A stretch of 64,000 nucleotides of DNA from Rhipicephalus microplus. Lineage: Eukaryota > Arthropoda > Arachnida > Ixodida > Ixodidae. The notes under the pieces were generated by a model. It was not told the DNA's origin, searched no databases, and saw nothing but the letters and a program-made list of their open reading frames with translations. The position numbers were made by a program, and so were the translations under genes. This document shows positions 50,701 to 62,100 of the stretch, piece by piece (the stretch's first letter is position 1; every line of letters begins with the position of its first letter). The DNA lies in the NCBI RefSeq assembly GCF_043290135.1, contig NW_027464602.1, forward strand, positions 5,208,001 through 5,272,000, given 5' to 3'.

Positions 50701-53700
50701 CCGGGTGGGCTCGAACCTCCAAATTTTCGGTTAACAGCCGATCGCGCTAGCCAATTGCGCCACGGAGACAGTCCTGCTCCACTCTCACCACCATAAGAAC
50801 ATATCTTCAAAGCTATCAGCCCAAAGATAAAACAGCGCCGCAGCACCACCGGGTGGGCTCGAACCTCCGACCTTTTGGTTAACAGCGGATCGCGCTAGCC
50901 AAATGCGCCACGGAGACAGTCCTGCTCCACCCTCACCACCATAAGAACATATCTTCAAAGCTATCAGCCCAAAGAAAAAAAAGCGCCGCACCACCATCGG
51001 GTGGGCTCGAACATCCAACCTTTCGGTTAACAGCCGATCGCGCTAGCCAATTGCCCCACGGAGACAGTCGTGCTCCACTCTCACCACCGTCAGAACATTT
51101 CTTCAGAGCTATCACCCCAAAGAAAAAAAAGCGCCGCACCACCACCGGTTGGGCTCGAACCTCCAAACTTTAGGTTAACAGCCGATCGCGCTAGCCATTT
51201 GCGCCATGAAGACAGTCCTGCTCCACTCTCATCACCATCTGAACATATCTTCAAAGCTATTACCGCAAAAAAAAAAGCAACACACCACTCCCGGGAGGGC
51301 TCGAAACTCCAACCTTTCGGTTAACAGCGGATCGCGCAAGCCCATTGCGCTACGGAGGCAGTCTTGCTCCACTCTCACCATCATGAGAACATATCTTCAA
51401 AGCTATCAGCGCAAAGAAAAAAAGCGCTGCACCACCACCAGGTGGGCTCGAACCTCCAACCTTTCGGTTAACAGCCGATCGCGCTAGCCCATTGCGCCAC
51501 GGAGACAGTCTTGCTCCACTCTCACCACCATCAGAACATATCTTCAAAGCTATCAGCGCAAAGAAAAAAGCAACACACCACTCCCGGGAGGGCTCGAAAC
51601 TCCAACCTTTCAGTCAACAGGCGATTGCGCTAGCCAATTGCGCCACGGAGACAGTCCTGCTCCACTCTCACCACCATGAGAACATATCTTAAAAGCTTAC
51701 AGCCCAAAGAAAAAAAAAGCGCCACACCACCACCGGGTGGGCTCGAACCTCCGACCTTTTGGTTAACAGCCGATCACGCTAGCCAATTGCGCCACGGAGA
51801 CAGTCGTGCTCCACTCTCACCACCATCAGAACATATCTTCAAAGCTATCAGCCCACAGAAAAAAAGCGCCGCACCACCACCGTGTGGGCTCGAATCTCCA
51901 ACCTTTCGGTTAACAGCCGATCGCCCAAGCCAATTGCGCCACGGAGACAGTCCTGCTCCACTCTCACCACCATCAGAACATATCTTCAAAGCTATCAGCA
52001 CAAAGAAAAAAAGCGCCCCAGCGTCACCGGGTGGGCTCGAACTTCCAACCTTTTGGGTAACAGCCGATCGCGCTAGCCAACTGCGCCAAGGAGACAGTCG
52101 TGCTCCACTCTCACCACCATCGGAACATATCTTCAAAGCTATCAGCGCGAAGAAAAAAGCAACACACCACTCCAGGGAGGGCTCGAAACTCCAAGCTTTC
52201 GGTTAACAGCCGATCGCGCTAGCCAATTGCGCCACGGAGACAGTCCTGCTCTACTCTCACCACCATCAGAACATATCTTCAAAGCTATCAGCCCAAAGAA
52301 AAAAAAGCGCCGCACCACCACCGGGTGGGCTCGAAACTCCAACCTTTCAGTTAACAGCCGAACGCGCTAGCCAATTGCGCCATGGAGACAGTCCTGCTCC
52401 ACTCTCACCACCATCAGAACATATCTTCAAAGCTATCAGCCCAAAGAAAAAAAAGCGCCATACCATCACAGGGTGGGCTCGAACTACCAACTTTTCGGTT
52501 AACAGCCGATCACGCTAGCCGATTGCGCCACGGAGAGAATTCTGCTCGACTCTCACCACCATCAGAACATATCTTCAAAGCTATCAGAGAAAAGAAAAAA
52601 AAGCGCCGCACCACCACCGGGTGGGCTCGAACCTCCAACTTTTCGGATAACAGCCGATAACGCGAGCCAATTGTGCCACGGAGACAGTCCTGCTTCACTC
52701 TCACCACGATCATACTATATCTTCAAAGCTATCAGCCCAAAGAAAAAAAAGCGCCGCACCACCACCGGGTGGGCTCGAAACAAACTCCAACCTTTCGTTT
52801 AACTGCCGATCGCGCTAGCCCATGGCGCCACGGAGACAGTCCTGCTCCACTCTTTTCACCATTAGAACATATCTTCAAAGCTATCAGCCCAAAGAAAAAA
52901 AGCGCCACACCACCAACGGGTGGGCTCGAACCTCCAACTTGCCGGTTAACAGCCGATCACGCTAGCCAATTGCGCCACGAAGACAGTCCTGCTCCACTCT
53001 CACCACCATCAGAACATATTTTCAAAGCTATCAGCCAAAAGAAAGAAAAGCGCCGCACCACCACCGGGTGGGTTCGAAACAAACTCCAACTTTCGTTTAA
53101 CTGCCGATCGCGCTAGCCAATGGCGCCACTGAGACAGTCCTGCTCCACTCTTTTCACCATTAGAACATATCTTCAAAGCTATGAGCCCAAAGAAAAAAAA
53201 GCGCCACACCACCAACGGGTGGGCTCGAACCTCCAACTTGCCGGTTAACAGCCGATCACGCTAGCCAATTGCGCCACGGAGACAGTCCTGCTCCACTCTC
53301 ACCACCATCATAACATATCTTCATAGCTATCAGCCCAAAGAAAAAAAGCGCCGCACCACCACCGGGTGGGCTCGAACCTCCAACCTTTCGGTTAACAGCC
53401 GATCGCGCTAGCCAATTGCACCACGAAGACAGTCGTGCTCCACTCACACCACCATCAGAACATATCTTCAAAGCTATCAGCGCAAAGAAAAAAGCAACAC
53501 ACCACTCCCGGGAGGGCTCAAAACTCCAACCTTTCGGTTACCAGCCGATCGCGCTAGCCCATTGCGCCACGGAGGTAGTCTTGCTCCACTCTCACTATCA
53601 TCAGAACATATCTTCAAAGCTATCAGCGCAAAGAAAAAAAAGCGCTGCACCACCACTGGGTGGGCTCGAACCTCCAACCTTTCGTTTAACAGCCGATCGC

Positions 53701-55293
53701 GCTAGCCCATTGCGCCACGGAGACAGTCTTGCTCCACTCTCACCACCATCAGAACATATCTTCAAAGCTATTACCGCAAAGAAAAAAGCAACACACCACT
53801 CCCGTGAGGGCTCGAAACTCCAACCTTTCGGTTAACAGCCGATCGCGCTAGCCCATTGCGCCACGGAGGCAGTCTTGCTCCACTCTCACCATCATCAGAA
53901 CATATCTTCAAAGCTGTCAGCGCAAAGAAAAAAAAGCGCTGCACCACCACCGGGTGGGCTCGAACCTCCAACCTTTCAGTTAACAGCCGATCGCGCTAGC
54001 CCATTGCGCCACGGAGACAGTCTTGCCCCACTCTCACTACCATCAGAACATATCTTAAAAGCTATCAGCGCAAAGAAAAAAGCAACACAACACTCCCGGG
54101 AGGGCTCGAAACTCCAACCTTTCGGTCAACAGCCGATCGCGCTAGCCCAATGCGCCACGGAGACAGTCTTGCCCCCCTCTCACCACCATAAGAACATATC
54201 TTCAAAGCTATCAGCCCAAAGAAAAAAAAGCACCGCACCACCACCGGGTGGGCTCGAACCTCCAACCTTTCGGTTAACAGCCGATCGCGCTAGCCAATTT
54301 CACCACGGAGACAGTCCTGCTCCACCCTCACCACTATAAGAACATATCTTCAAAGCTATCACCCCAAAGAAAAAAAAGCGCCGCACCACCACCGATTGGG
54401 CTCGAACCTCCAACCTTTAGGTTAACAGCCGATCGCGCTAGCCAATTGCGCCACGAAGACTGTCCTGCTCCACTCTCATCACCATCTGAACATATCTTCA
54501 AAGCTATTACCGCAAAGAAAAAAGCAACACACCACTCCCGGGAGGGCTCGAAACTCCAACCTTTCGGTTAACAGCGGATCGCGCAAGCCCATTGCGCTAC
54601 GGAGGCAGTCTTGCTCCACTCTCACCATCATGAGAACATATCTTCAAAGCTTACAGCCCAAAGAAAAAAAAAAGCGCCACACCACCACCCGGTGGGCTCG
54701 AACCTCCGACCTTTTGGTTAACAGCCGATCACGCTAGCCAATTGCGCCACGGAGACAGTCGTGCTCCACTCTCACCACCATCAGAACATATCTTCAAAGC
54801 TATCAGCCCACAGAAAAAAAGCGCCGCACCACCACCGTGTGGGCTCGAATGTCCAACCTTTCGGTTAACAGCCGATCGCCCAAGCCAATTGCGCCACGGA
54901 GACAGTCCTGCTCCACTCTCACCAACATCAGAACATATCTTCAAAGCTGTCAGCACAAAGAAAAAAAGCGCCCCAGCGTCACCGGGTGGGCTCGAACTTC
55001 CAACCTTTTGGGTAACAGCCGATCGCGCTAGCCAACTGCGCCAAGGAGACAGTCGTGCTCCACTCTCACCACCATCTGAACATATCTTCAAAGCTATCAG
55101 CGCGAAGAAAAAAGCAACACACCACTCCAGGGAGGGCTCGAAACTCCAAGCTTTCGGTTAACAGCCGATCGCGCTAGCCAATTGCGCCACGGAGACAGTC
55201 CTGCTCTACTCTCACCACCATCAGAACATATCTTCAAAGCTATCAGCCCAAAGAAAAAAAAGCGCCGCACCACCACCGGGTGGGCTCGAAACT

Positions 55294-55324
<31 letters not shown>

Positions 55325-57696
55325 GCCAATTGCGCCATGGAGACAGTCCTGCTCCACTCTCACCACCATCAGAACATATCTTCAAAGCTATCAGCCCAAA
55401 GAAAAAAAAGCGCCATACCACCACAGGGTGGGCTCGAACTACCAACTTTTCGGTTAACAGCCGATCACGCTAGCCGATTGCGCCACGGAGAGAATTCTGC
55501 TCCACTCTCACCACCATCAGAACATATCTTCAAAGCTATCAGACAAAAGAAAAAAAAGCGCCGCACCACCACCGGGTGGGCTCGAACCTCCAACTTTTCG
55601 GATAACAGCCGATAACGCTAGCCAATTGCGCCACGGAGACAGTCCTGCTTCACTCTCACCACGATCATACCATATCTTCAAAGCTATCAGCCCAAAGAAA
55701 AAAAAGCGCCGCACCACCACCGGGTGGGCTCGAAACAAACTCCAACCTTTCGTATAACTGCCGATCGCGCTAGCCCATGGCGCCACGGAGACAGTCCTGC
55801 TCCACTCTTTTCACCATTAGAACATATCTTCAAAGCTATCAGCCCAAAGAAAAAAAGCGCCACACCACCAACGGGTGGGCTCGAACCTCCAACTTGCCGG
55901 TTAACAGCCGATCACGCTAGCCAATTGCGCCACGAAGACAGTCCTGCTCCACTCTCACCACCATCAGAACATATCTTCAAAGCTATCAGCCAAAAGAAAA
56001 AAAAGCGCCGCACCACCACCGGGTGGGCTCGGAACAAACTCCAACCTTTCGTTTAACTGCCGATCGCGCTAGCCAATGGCGCCACTGAGACAGTCCTGCT
56101 CCACTCTTTTCACCATTAGAACATATCTTCAAAGGCATGAGCCCAAAGAAAAAAAAGCGCCACACCACCAACGGGTGGGCTCGAACCTCCAACTTGCCGG
56201 TTAACAGCCGATCACGCTAGCCAATTGCGCCACGGAGACAGTCCTGCTCCACTCTCACCACCATCATAACATATCTTCATAGCTATCAGCCCAAAGAAAA
56301 AAAGCGCCGCACCACCACCGGGTGGGCTCGAACCTCCAACCTTTCGGTTAACAGCCGATCGCGCTAGCCAATTGCGCCACGAAGACAGTCGTGCTCCACT
56401 CACACCACCATCAGAACATATCTTCAAAGCTATCAGCGCAAAGAAAAAAGCAACACACCACTCCCGGGAGGGCTCAAAACTCCAACCTTTCGGTTACCAG
56501 CCGATCGCGCTAGCCCATTGCGCCACGGAGGTAGTCTTGCTCCACTCTCACTATCATCAGAACATATCTTCAAAGCTATCAGCGCAAAGAAAAAAAAAGC
56601 GCTGCACCACCACTGGGTGGGCTCGAACCTCCAACCTTTCGTTTAACAGCCGATCGCGCTAGCCCATTGCGCCACGGAGACAGTCTTGCTCCACTCTCAC
56701 CACCATCAGAACATATCTTCAAAGCTATTACCGCAAAGAAAAAAGCAACACACCACTCCCGTGAGGGCTCGAAACTCCAACCTTTCGGTTAACAGCTGAT
56801 CGCGCTAGCCCAGTGCGCCACGGAGGCAGTCTTGCTCCACACTCACCATCATCAGAACATATCTTCAAAGCTGTCAGCGCAAAGAAAAAAAAGCGCTGCA
56901 CCACCACCGGGTGGGCTCGAACCTCCAACCTTTCAGTTAACAGCCGATCGCGCTAGCCCATTGCGCCACGGAGACAGTCTTGCCCCATTCTCACCACCAT
57001 CAGAACATATCTTAAAAGCTATCAGCGCGAAGAAAAAAGCAACACACCACTCCCGGGAGGGCTCGAAACTCCAACCTTTCGGTCAACAGCCGATCGCGCT
57101 AGCCCAATGCGCCACGGAGACAGTCTTGCCCCCCTCTCACCACCATCAGAACATATCTTCAAAGCTATCAGCCCAAAGAAAAAAAAGCACCGCACCACCA
57201 CCGGGTGGGCTCGAACCTCCAACCTTTCGGTTAACAGCCGATCGCGCTAGCCAATTTCACCACGGAGACAGTCCTGCTCTACTCTCACCACCATCAGAAC
57301 ATATCTTCAAAGCTATCAGCCCGAAGAAAAAAAAGCGTCGCACCACCGCCGGGTGGGCTCGAAACTCCCACCTTTCGGTTAACAGCCGATCGCGCTAGCC
57401 AATTGCGCCACGGAGAAAGTCCTGCTCCAATCTCACCACCATCAGAACATATCTTCAAAGCTATCAGCCCAAACAAAAAAAGCGCCATACCACCACCGGG
57501 TGGGCTCGAACCTCTGACCTTTTGGTTAAAAGCCGATCGCGCTAGCCAATTGCGCCATGGAGACAGTCCTGCTCCACTCTCACCACCATCAGAACATATC
57601 TTCAAAGCTATGAGCCCAAAGAAAAAAAAGCGCCGCACTACCACGAGGTGGGCTCGAACCTCCAACTTTTCGGTTAACAGCCGATCACGCTAGCCA

Positions 57697-57713
57697 ATTG
57701 CGCCACGGAGACC
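57697..57713. repeat. 17-bp target-site duplication, left of the LINE
   Basis: ATTGCGCCACGGAGACC here and at 59134-59150. The uninterrupted paralogue at 63826-63842 differs by one base. Confidence 0.92.
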
Positions 57714-57729
57714 TTTTTTTTTTTTTTTT
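57714..57729 (-). other. LINE poly(A) tail
   Basis: Sixteen T on the plus strand directly next to the target duplication form the 3' poly(A) end of the LINE. Confidence 0.9.
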
Positions 57730-57730
57730 C

Positions 57731-57736
57731 TTTATT
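57731..57736 (-). promoter_or_regulatory. Polyadenylation signal AATAAA of the LINE
   Basis: The minus strand reads AATAAA one base before the A tail and about 85 nt after the ORF stop. Sequence between the stop and this signal (57737-57821) is a short 3' UTR with a possible small AGCCAGGCT hairpin. Confidence 0.8.
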
Positions 57737-57821
57737 GCCGGCTTCGCACAAAAGAAATACAATTTACGATCACTTTTAAACAAGTTTAAAAAAACACCAG
57801 CCTGGCTGTGACTGGTTTCAT

Positions 57822-59133
57822 TTAAAACTGCTTCATTGTAGCCAACACATTCAACAACGACACCCATTCAGGTCTTTCTTCTCTGGAAGATAACACGTCT
57901 CTTATGTATACAATACTTTCCGTGAAGTATTCATGCGCACATCGGGCATCTTTATCTACGTGTCTTACTGCCATTCTAGTTCGCCACACGCTGTGAAGCA
58001 CAAGCAACATAAACATATCATAAGGCACACCATCCTCATTTTCTACAGCCAAGAATCTAATACCGTGTGGTGTGATAGGCAAGTCCTTTTTCAAAGTACG
58101 CTGCAGAATGTCCCACAGAAAAACAGCATCCCAGCAATCAAGAAAAATGTGGTTGACAGTCTCGGGTTTTTTACAGATAAGGCAGTCCATCGACCACGGA
58201 ACAAAGAAGCCCTTTTCTTGCAACCATGGTTTTACGGGCAATGTTCCGCTGTGCAGCTGAAAAAAAAATGTCTTTGCACTTGCGCGTACGGTCGTCATTT
58301 TCACTCTCTTCAATACGTCACGTTCAGCACCAACCTGGTATACTGATCTGTAGATAGGCTGAGGCAGCATTACGTCACGTAAATCTCTGTAAAGACGTTT
58401 TCTCTTTACAACAGATAAATATTCCATTGAAAATCTCACTTTCAGTATTTCATATGCCATTATAACTTCTCTTAAATATCCACGTAGGTTACATTTCACA
58501 GACATACTTGATACCACATAATCAGGAATCTTATTAGAAAGTACAATTTGTAGAAATGTTCTCACAAACGGGTTACATTGGTCGCGTAAAAAAATATATC
58601 TAGACACAATTTGCTTGAGGAAGAGGTGAGCCAATCCTAAACCACCATTTCTTAGTGAATGAAATAAGTTTGTTCGACTCGTACGCTCCCAAACCGACCC
58701 CCAAACAAACACAGCTAAGACTCGATGCAATTTCTGCACATTTGCTCTTGACATAAATAGGAACTGCAGAACATACCATACTTTGCAAACAATGAACCAA
58801 TTGCATGCAGTCGCTCTAGAAAACATAGAAAGTTCCCTACCACCCCAGTTTCTTGTCTTCTCACGAGTGCTCTCACATATCTCTTTCCAGTAATCATCCG
58901 TGTTTTTGTAATGCTGGAGGGGTACTCCGAGATACTTCGTCGGTACAAGTGACCAGTTCATATTTGCAAAGTTTTGTGGGGTGGTCTCCCAAGAACCATG
59001 CCACAAGCCTAGGCATTTGTCCCAGTTTACTGCACTGCCTGTCATCTTGCAAAAATAGGCCACATGACGTATCACTTCACTGACACTTTCCTTATCGCTA
59101 CAAAACACGGCAATATCGTCGGCATATGTTAGC
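57822..59133 (-). pseudogene. 3' part of LINE ORF2: end of RT domain, thumb/connector and zinc-binding motif
   Basis: About 436 codons remain of the LINE reverse transcriptase protein, open from the truncation point to the TAA at 57822-57824. The first residues include LTYADDIAVF, so motif C of the RT with its paired Asp is kept, while the endonuclease and upstream RT motifs are missing. The region with KYLGVPL is the usual post-palm RT segment. A cysteine-rich motif CLICKKPETVNHIFLDC (CX2CX7HX4C) lies about 315 residues after YADD and fits the RT zinc-binding domain of many LINEs. The reading frame continues upstream into the satellite for 14 codons, which is accidental. No internal stop or frameshift is seen, so the insertion is not old. 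The fragment is dead on arrival because it lacks a start and the N-terminal domains. Confidence 0.88.
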
Positions 59134-59150
59134 ATTGCGCCACGGAGACC
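59134..59150. repeat. 17-bp target-site duplication, right of the LINE
   Basis: Exact match to 57697-57713. It continues into the normal monomer sequence gtcatgctccactctc. Confidence 0.92.
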
Positions 59151-62100
59151 GTCATGCTCCACTCTCACCACCATCAGAACAAATCTTCAAAGCTATCAGC
59201 CCACAGAAAAAAAATTCGCCGCACAACCACCGGGTAGGCTCGAACCTCCAACTTTTCGGTTAACAGCCGATCGCGCTAGCCAGTTGCGCCACGGAGACAG
59301 TCGTGCTCGACTCTCACCACCGTCAGAACATTTCTTCAGAGCTATCACCCCAAAGAAAAAAAAAAGCGCCGCACCACCACCGGTTGGGCTCGAACCTCCA
59401 ACCTTTCGGTTAACAGCCGATCGCGCTAGCCAATTGCGCCACGAAGACAGTCCTGCTCCACTCTCATCACCATCTGAACATATCTTCAAAGCTATTACCG
59501 CAAATAAAAAAGCAACACACCACTCCCGGGAGGGCTCGAAACTCCAACCTTTCGGTTAACAGCTGATCGCGCTAGCCAATTGCGCCACGGGGACCGTCCT
59601 GCTCCACTCTCACCACCGTCAGACCATTTCTTCAGAGCTATCACCCCAAAGAAAAAAAAAGTGCCGCACCACCACCGGGTGGGCTCGAACCTCCGACCTT
59701 TCGGTTAACAGCCGATCGCGCTAGCCAATTGCGCCACGGAGACAGTCCTGCTCTACTCTCACCACCATCAGAACATATCTTCAAAGCTATCAGCCCAAAG
59801 AAAAAAAAGCGTTGCAATACCACCAGGTGGGCTCGAAACTCCAACCTTTCGGTTAACAGCCGATCGCGCTAGCCAATTGCGCCACGGAGACAGTCCTGCT
59901 CCACTCTCACCACCATCAGAACATATCTTCAAAGCTATCAGCCCAAAAAAAGCGCCATACCACCACCGGGTTGGCTCGAACCTCCGACCTTTTGGTTAAC
60001 AGCCGATCGCGCTAGCCAATTGCGCCATGGAGACAGTCATGCTCCACTCTCACCACCATCAGAACATATCTTCAAAGCTATCAGCACAAAAAAAAGCAAC
60101 ACACCTCTCCCGAGAGGGCTCAAAACTCCAACCTTTCAGTTAACAGCCGATCGCGCTAGCCAATTGCGCCACGGAGACAGTCCTGCTCTACTCTCACCAC
60201 CATCAGAACATATCTTCAAAGCTATCAGCCCAAAGAAAAAAAACCGCCGCACCACCGCCGGGTGGGCTTGAAACTCCAACCTTTCGGTTAACAGCCGATC
60301 GCGCTAGCCAATTGCGCCACGGAGAAAGTACTGCACCACTCTCACCACCATCAGAACATATCTTCAAAGCTATCAGCCCAAACAAAAAAAGCGCCATACC
60401 ACCACCGGGTGGGCTCGAACCTCCGACCTTTTGGTTAACAGCCGATCGCGCTAGCCAATCGCGCCATGGAGACAGTCGTGCTCCACTCTCACCACCATCA
60501 GAACATATCTTCAAAGCTATCAGCCCAAAGAAAAAAAAGCGCCGCACCACCCCGAGGTGGGATTGAACCTCCAACTTTTCGGTTAACAGCCGATCACGCT
60601 AGCCAATTGCGCCATGGAGACAGTCATGCTCCACTCTCACCACCATCAGAACATATCTTCAAAGCTATCAGCCCACAGAAAAAAAGCGCCGCACAACCAC
60701 CGGGTAGGCTCGAACCTCAAACCTTTCGGTTAACAGCCGATCGCGCTAGCCAATTGCGCCACGAAGACAGTCCTGCTCCACTCTCATCACCATGTGAACA
60801 TATCTTCAAAGCTATTACCGCAAAAAAAAGCAACACACCACTCCCGGGAGGGCTCGAAACTCCAACCTTTCGGTTAACAGCCGATCGCGCTAGCCCATTG
60901 CGCTACGGAGGCAGTCTTGCTCCACTCTCACCATCATCAGAACATATCTTCAAAGCTATCAGCGCAAAGAAAAAAAGCGCTGCACCACCACCAGGTGGGC
61001 TCGAACCTCCAACCTTTCGGTGAACAGCCGATCGCGCTAGCCCACTGCGCCATGGAGACAGTCTTGCTCCACTCTCACCACTATCAGAACATATCTTCAC
61101 AGCTATCAGCGCAAAGAAAAAAGCAACACATCACTCCCGGGAGGGCTCGAAACTCCAACCTTTCAGTCAACAAGCGATTGCGCTAGCCATTTGCGCCACG
61201 GAGACAGTCCTGCTCTACTCTCACCACCATCAGAACATATCTTCAAAGCTTACAGCCCAAAGAAAAAAAAGCGCCACACCACCACCGGGTGGGCTCAAAC
61301 CTCCGACCTTTTGGTTAACAGCCGATCGCGCTAGCCAACTGCGCCATGGAGACAGTCCTGCTCCACTCTCCACCACCATCAAAACATATCTTCAAAGCTA
61401 TCAGCCCGAAGAAAAAAAAGCGCCGCACCACCACCGGGTGGGCTCGAACCTCCAACTTTTCGGTTAACAGCCGATCACGCTAGCGAATTGCGCCACGGAG
61501 ACAGTCGTGCTCCACTCTCACAACCATCAGAACATATCTTCAAAGCTATCAGCCCACAGAAAAAAAAGCACCGCACCACCACCGGGTGGGCTCGAACCTC
61601 CAACTTGCCGGTTAACAGCCGATCGCGCTAGCCCAATGCGCCACGGAGACAGTCTTGCCCCCCTCTCACCACCATCAGAACATATCTTCAAAGCTATCAG
61701 CCCAAAGAAAAAAAAGCACCGCACCACCACTGGGTGGGCTCGAACCTCCAACCTTTCGGCTAACAGCCGATCGCGCTAGCCAACTGCGCCATGGAGACAG
61801 TCCTGCTCCACTCTCCACCACCATCAAAACATATCTTCAAAGCTATCAGCCCGAAGAAAAAAAAGCGCCCCAGCATCACCGGGTGGGCTCGAACTTCCAA
61901 CCTTTCGGTTAACAGCCGATCGCGCTAGCCAAGTGCTCCACTCTCACCACCATCAGAACATATCTTCAAAGCTATCAGCGCAAAGAAAAAAGCAACACTC
62001 CACTCCAGGGAGGGCTCGAAACTCCAAACTTTCAGTTAACAGCCGATCGCGCTAGCCAATTGCGCCACGGAGACAGTCCTGCTCTACTCTCACCACCATA

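Larger units (their letters stand above)
18952..57713 (-). repeat. tRNA-Asn-derived tandem satellite, segment 2 (about 263 monomers)
   Basis: Continuation of the array after the LTR element, with the same monomer and orientation. It contains the clearest higher-order structure: three 3.25-kb units at 19952-29688; a 2-kb block at 29960-31990 repeated at 33343-35373 (offset 3383), which is also the uninterrupted form of the sequence around the LTR element; a 1621-bp tandem duplication at 37289-40530; and 4.6-5.3-kb units from about 35.3 kb to 57.4 kb. A diagnostic multi-monomer segment near the plus-strand motif atgagaacatatcttaaaagc begins at about 21734, 24980, 28226, 36180, 42378, 47103 and 51676. 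No protein or RNA gene other than the tRNA-like units is supported here. Confidence 0.93.
57714..59133 (-). mobile_element. 5'-truncated LINE (non-LTR retrotransposon), L1/Tx1-like, 1420 bp
   Basis: On the minus strand the element begins abruptly inside the reverse transcriptase, just before the YADD active-site motif, and ends with AATAAA, one G and 16 A. A 17-bp target duplication flanks it. The offset to the uninterrupted paralogue changes from 6129 bp (left) to 4692 bp (right); the difference of 1437 equals element (1420) plus duplication (17). These are the marks of target-primed reverse transcription with 5' truncation. The pattern after the RT core (an FVWG-x-WER block, a GGLGL block, then a CCHC-like zinc motif) resembles L1/Tx1-group LINEs in my judgement. 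The clade is not proven. Confidence 0.93.

Noticed and set aside
57933..58346. Plus-strand ORF inside the LINE
   Set aside because: It is antisense to the LINE RT frame and shows no domain.
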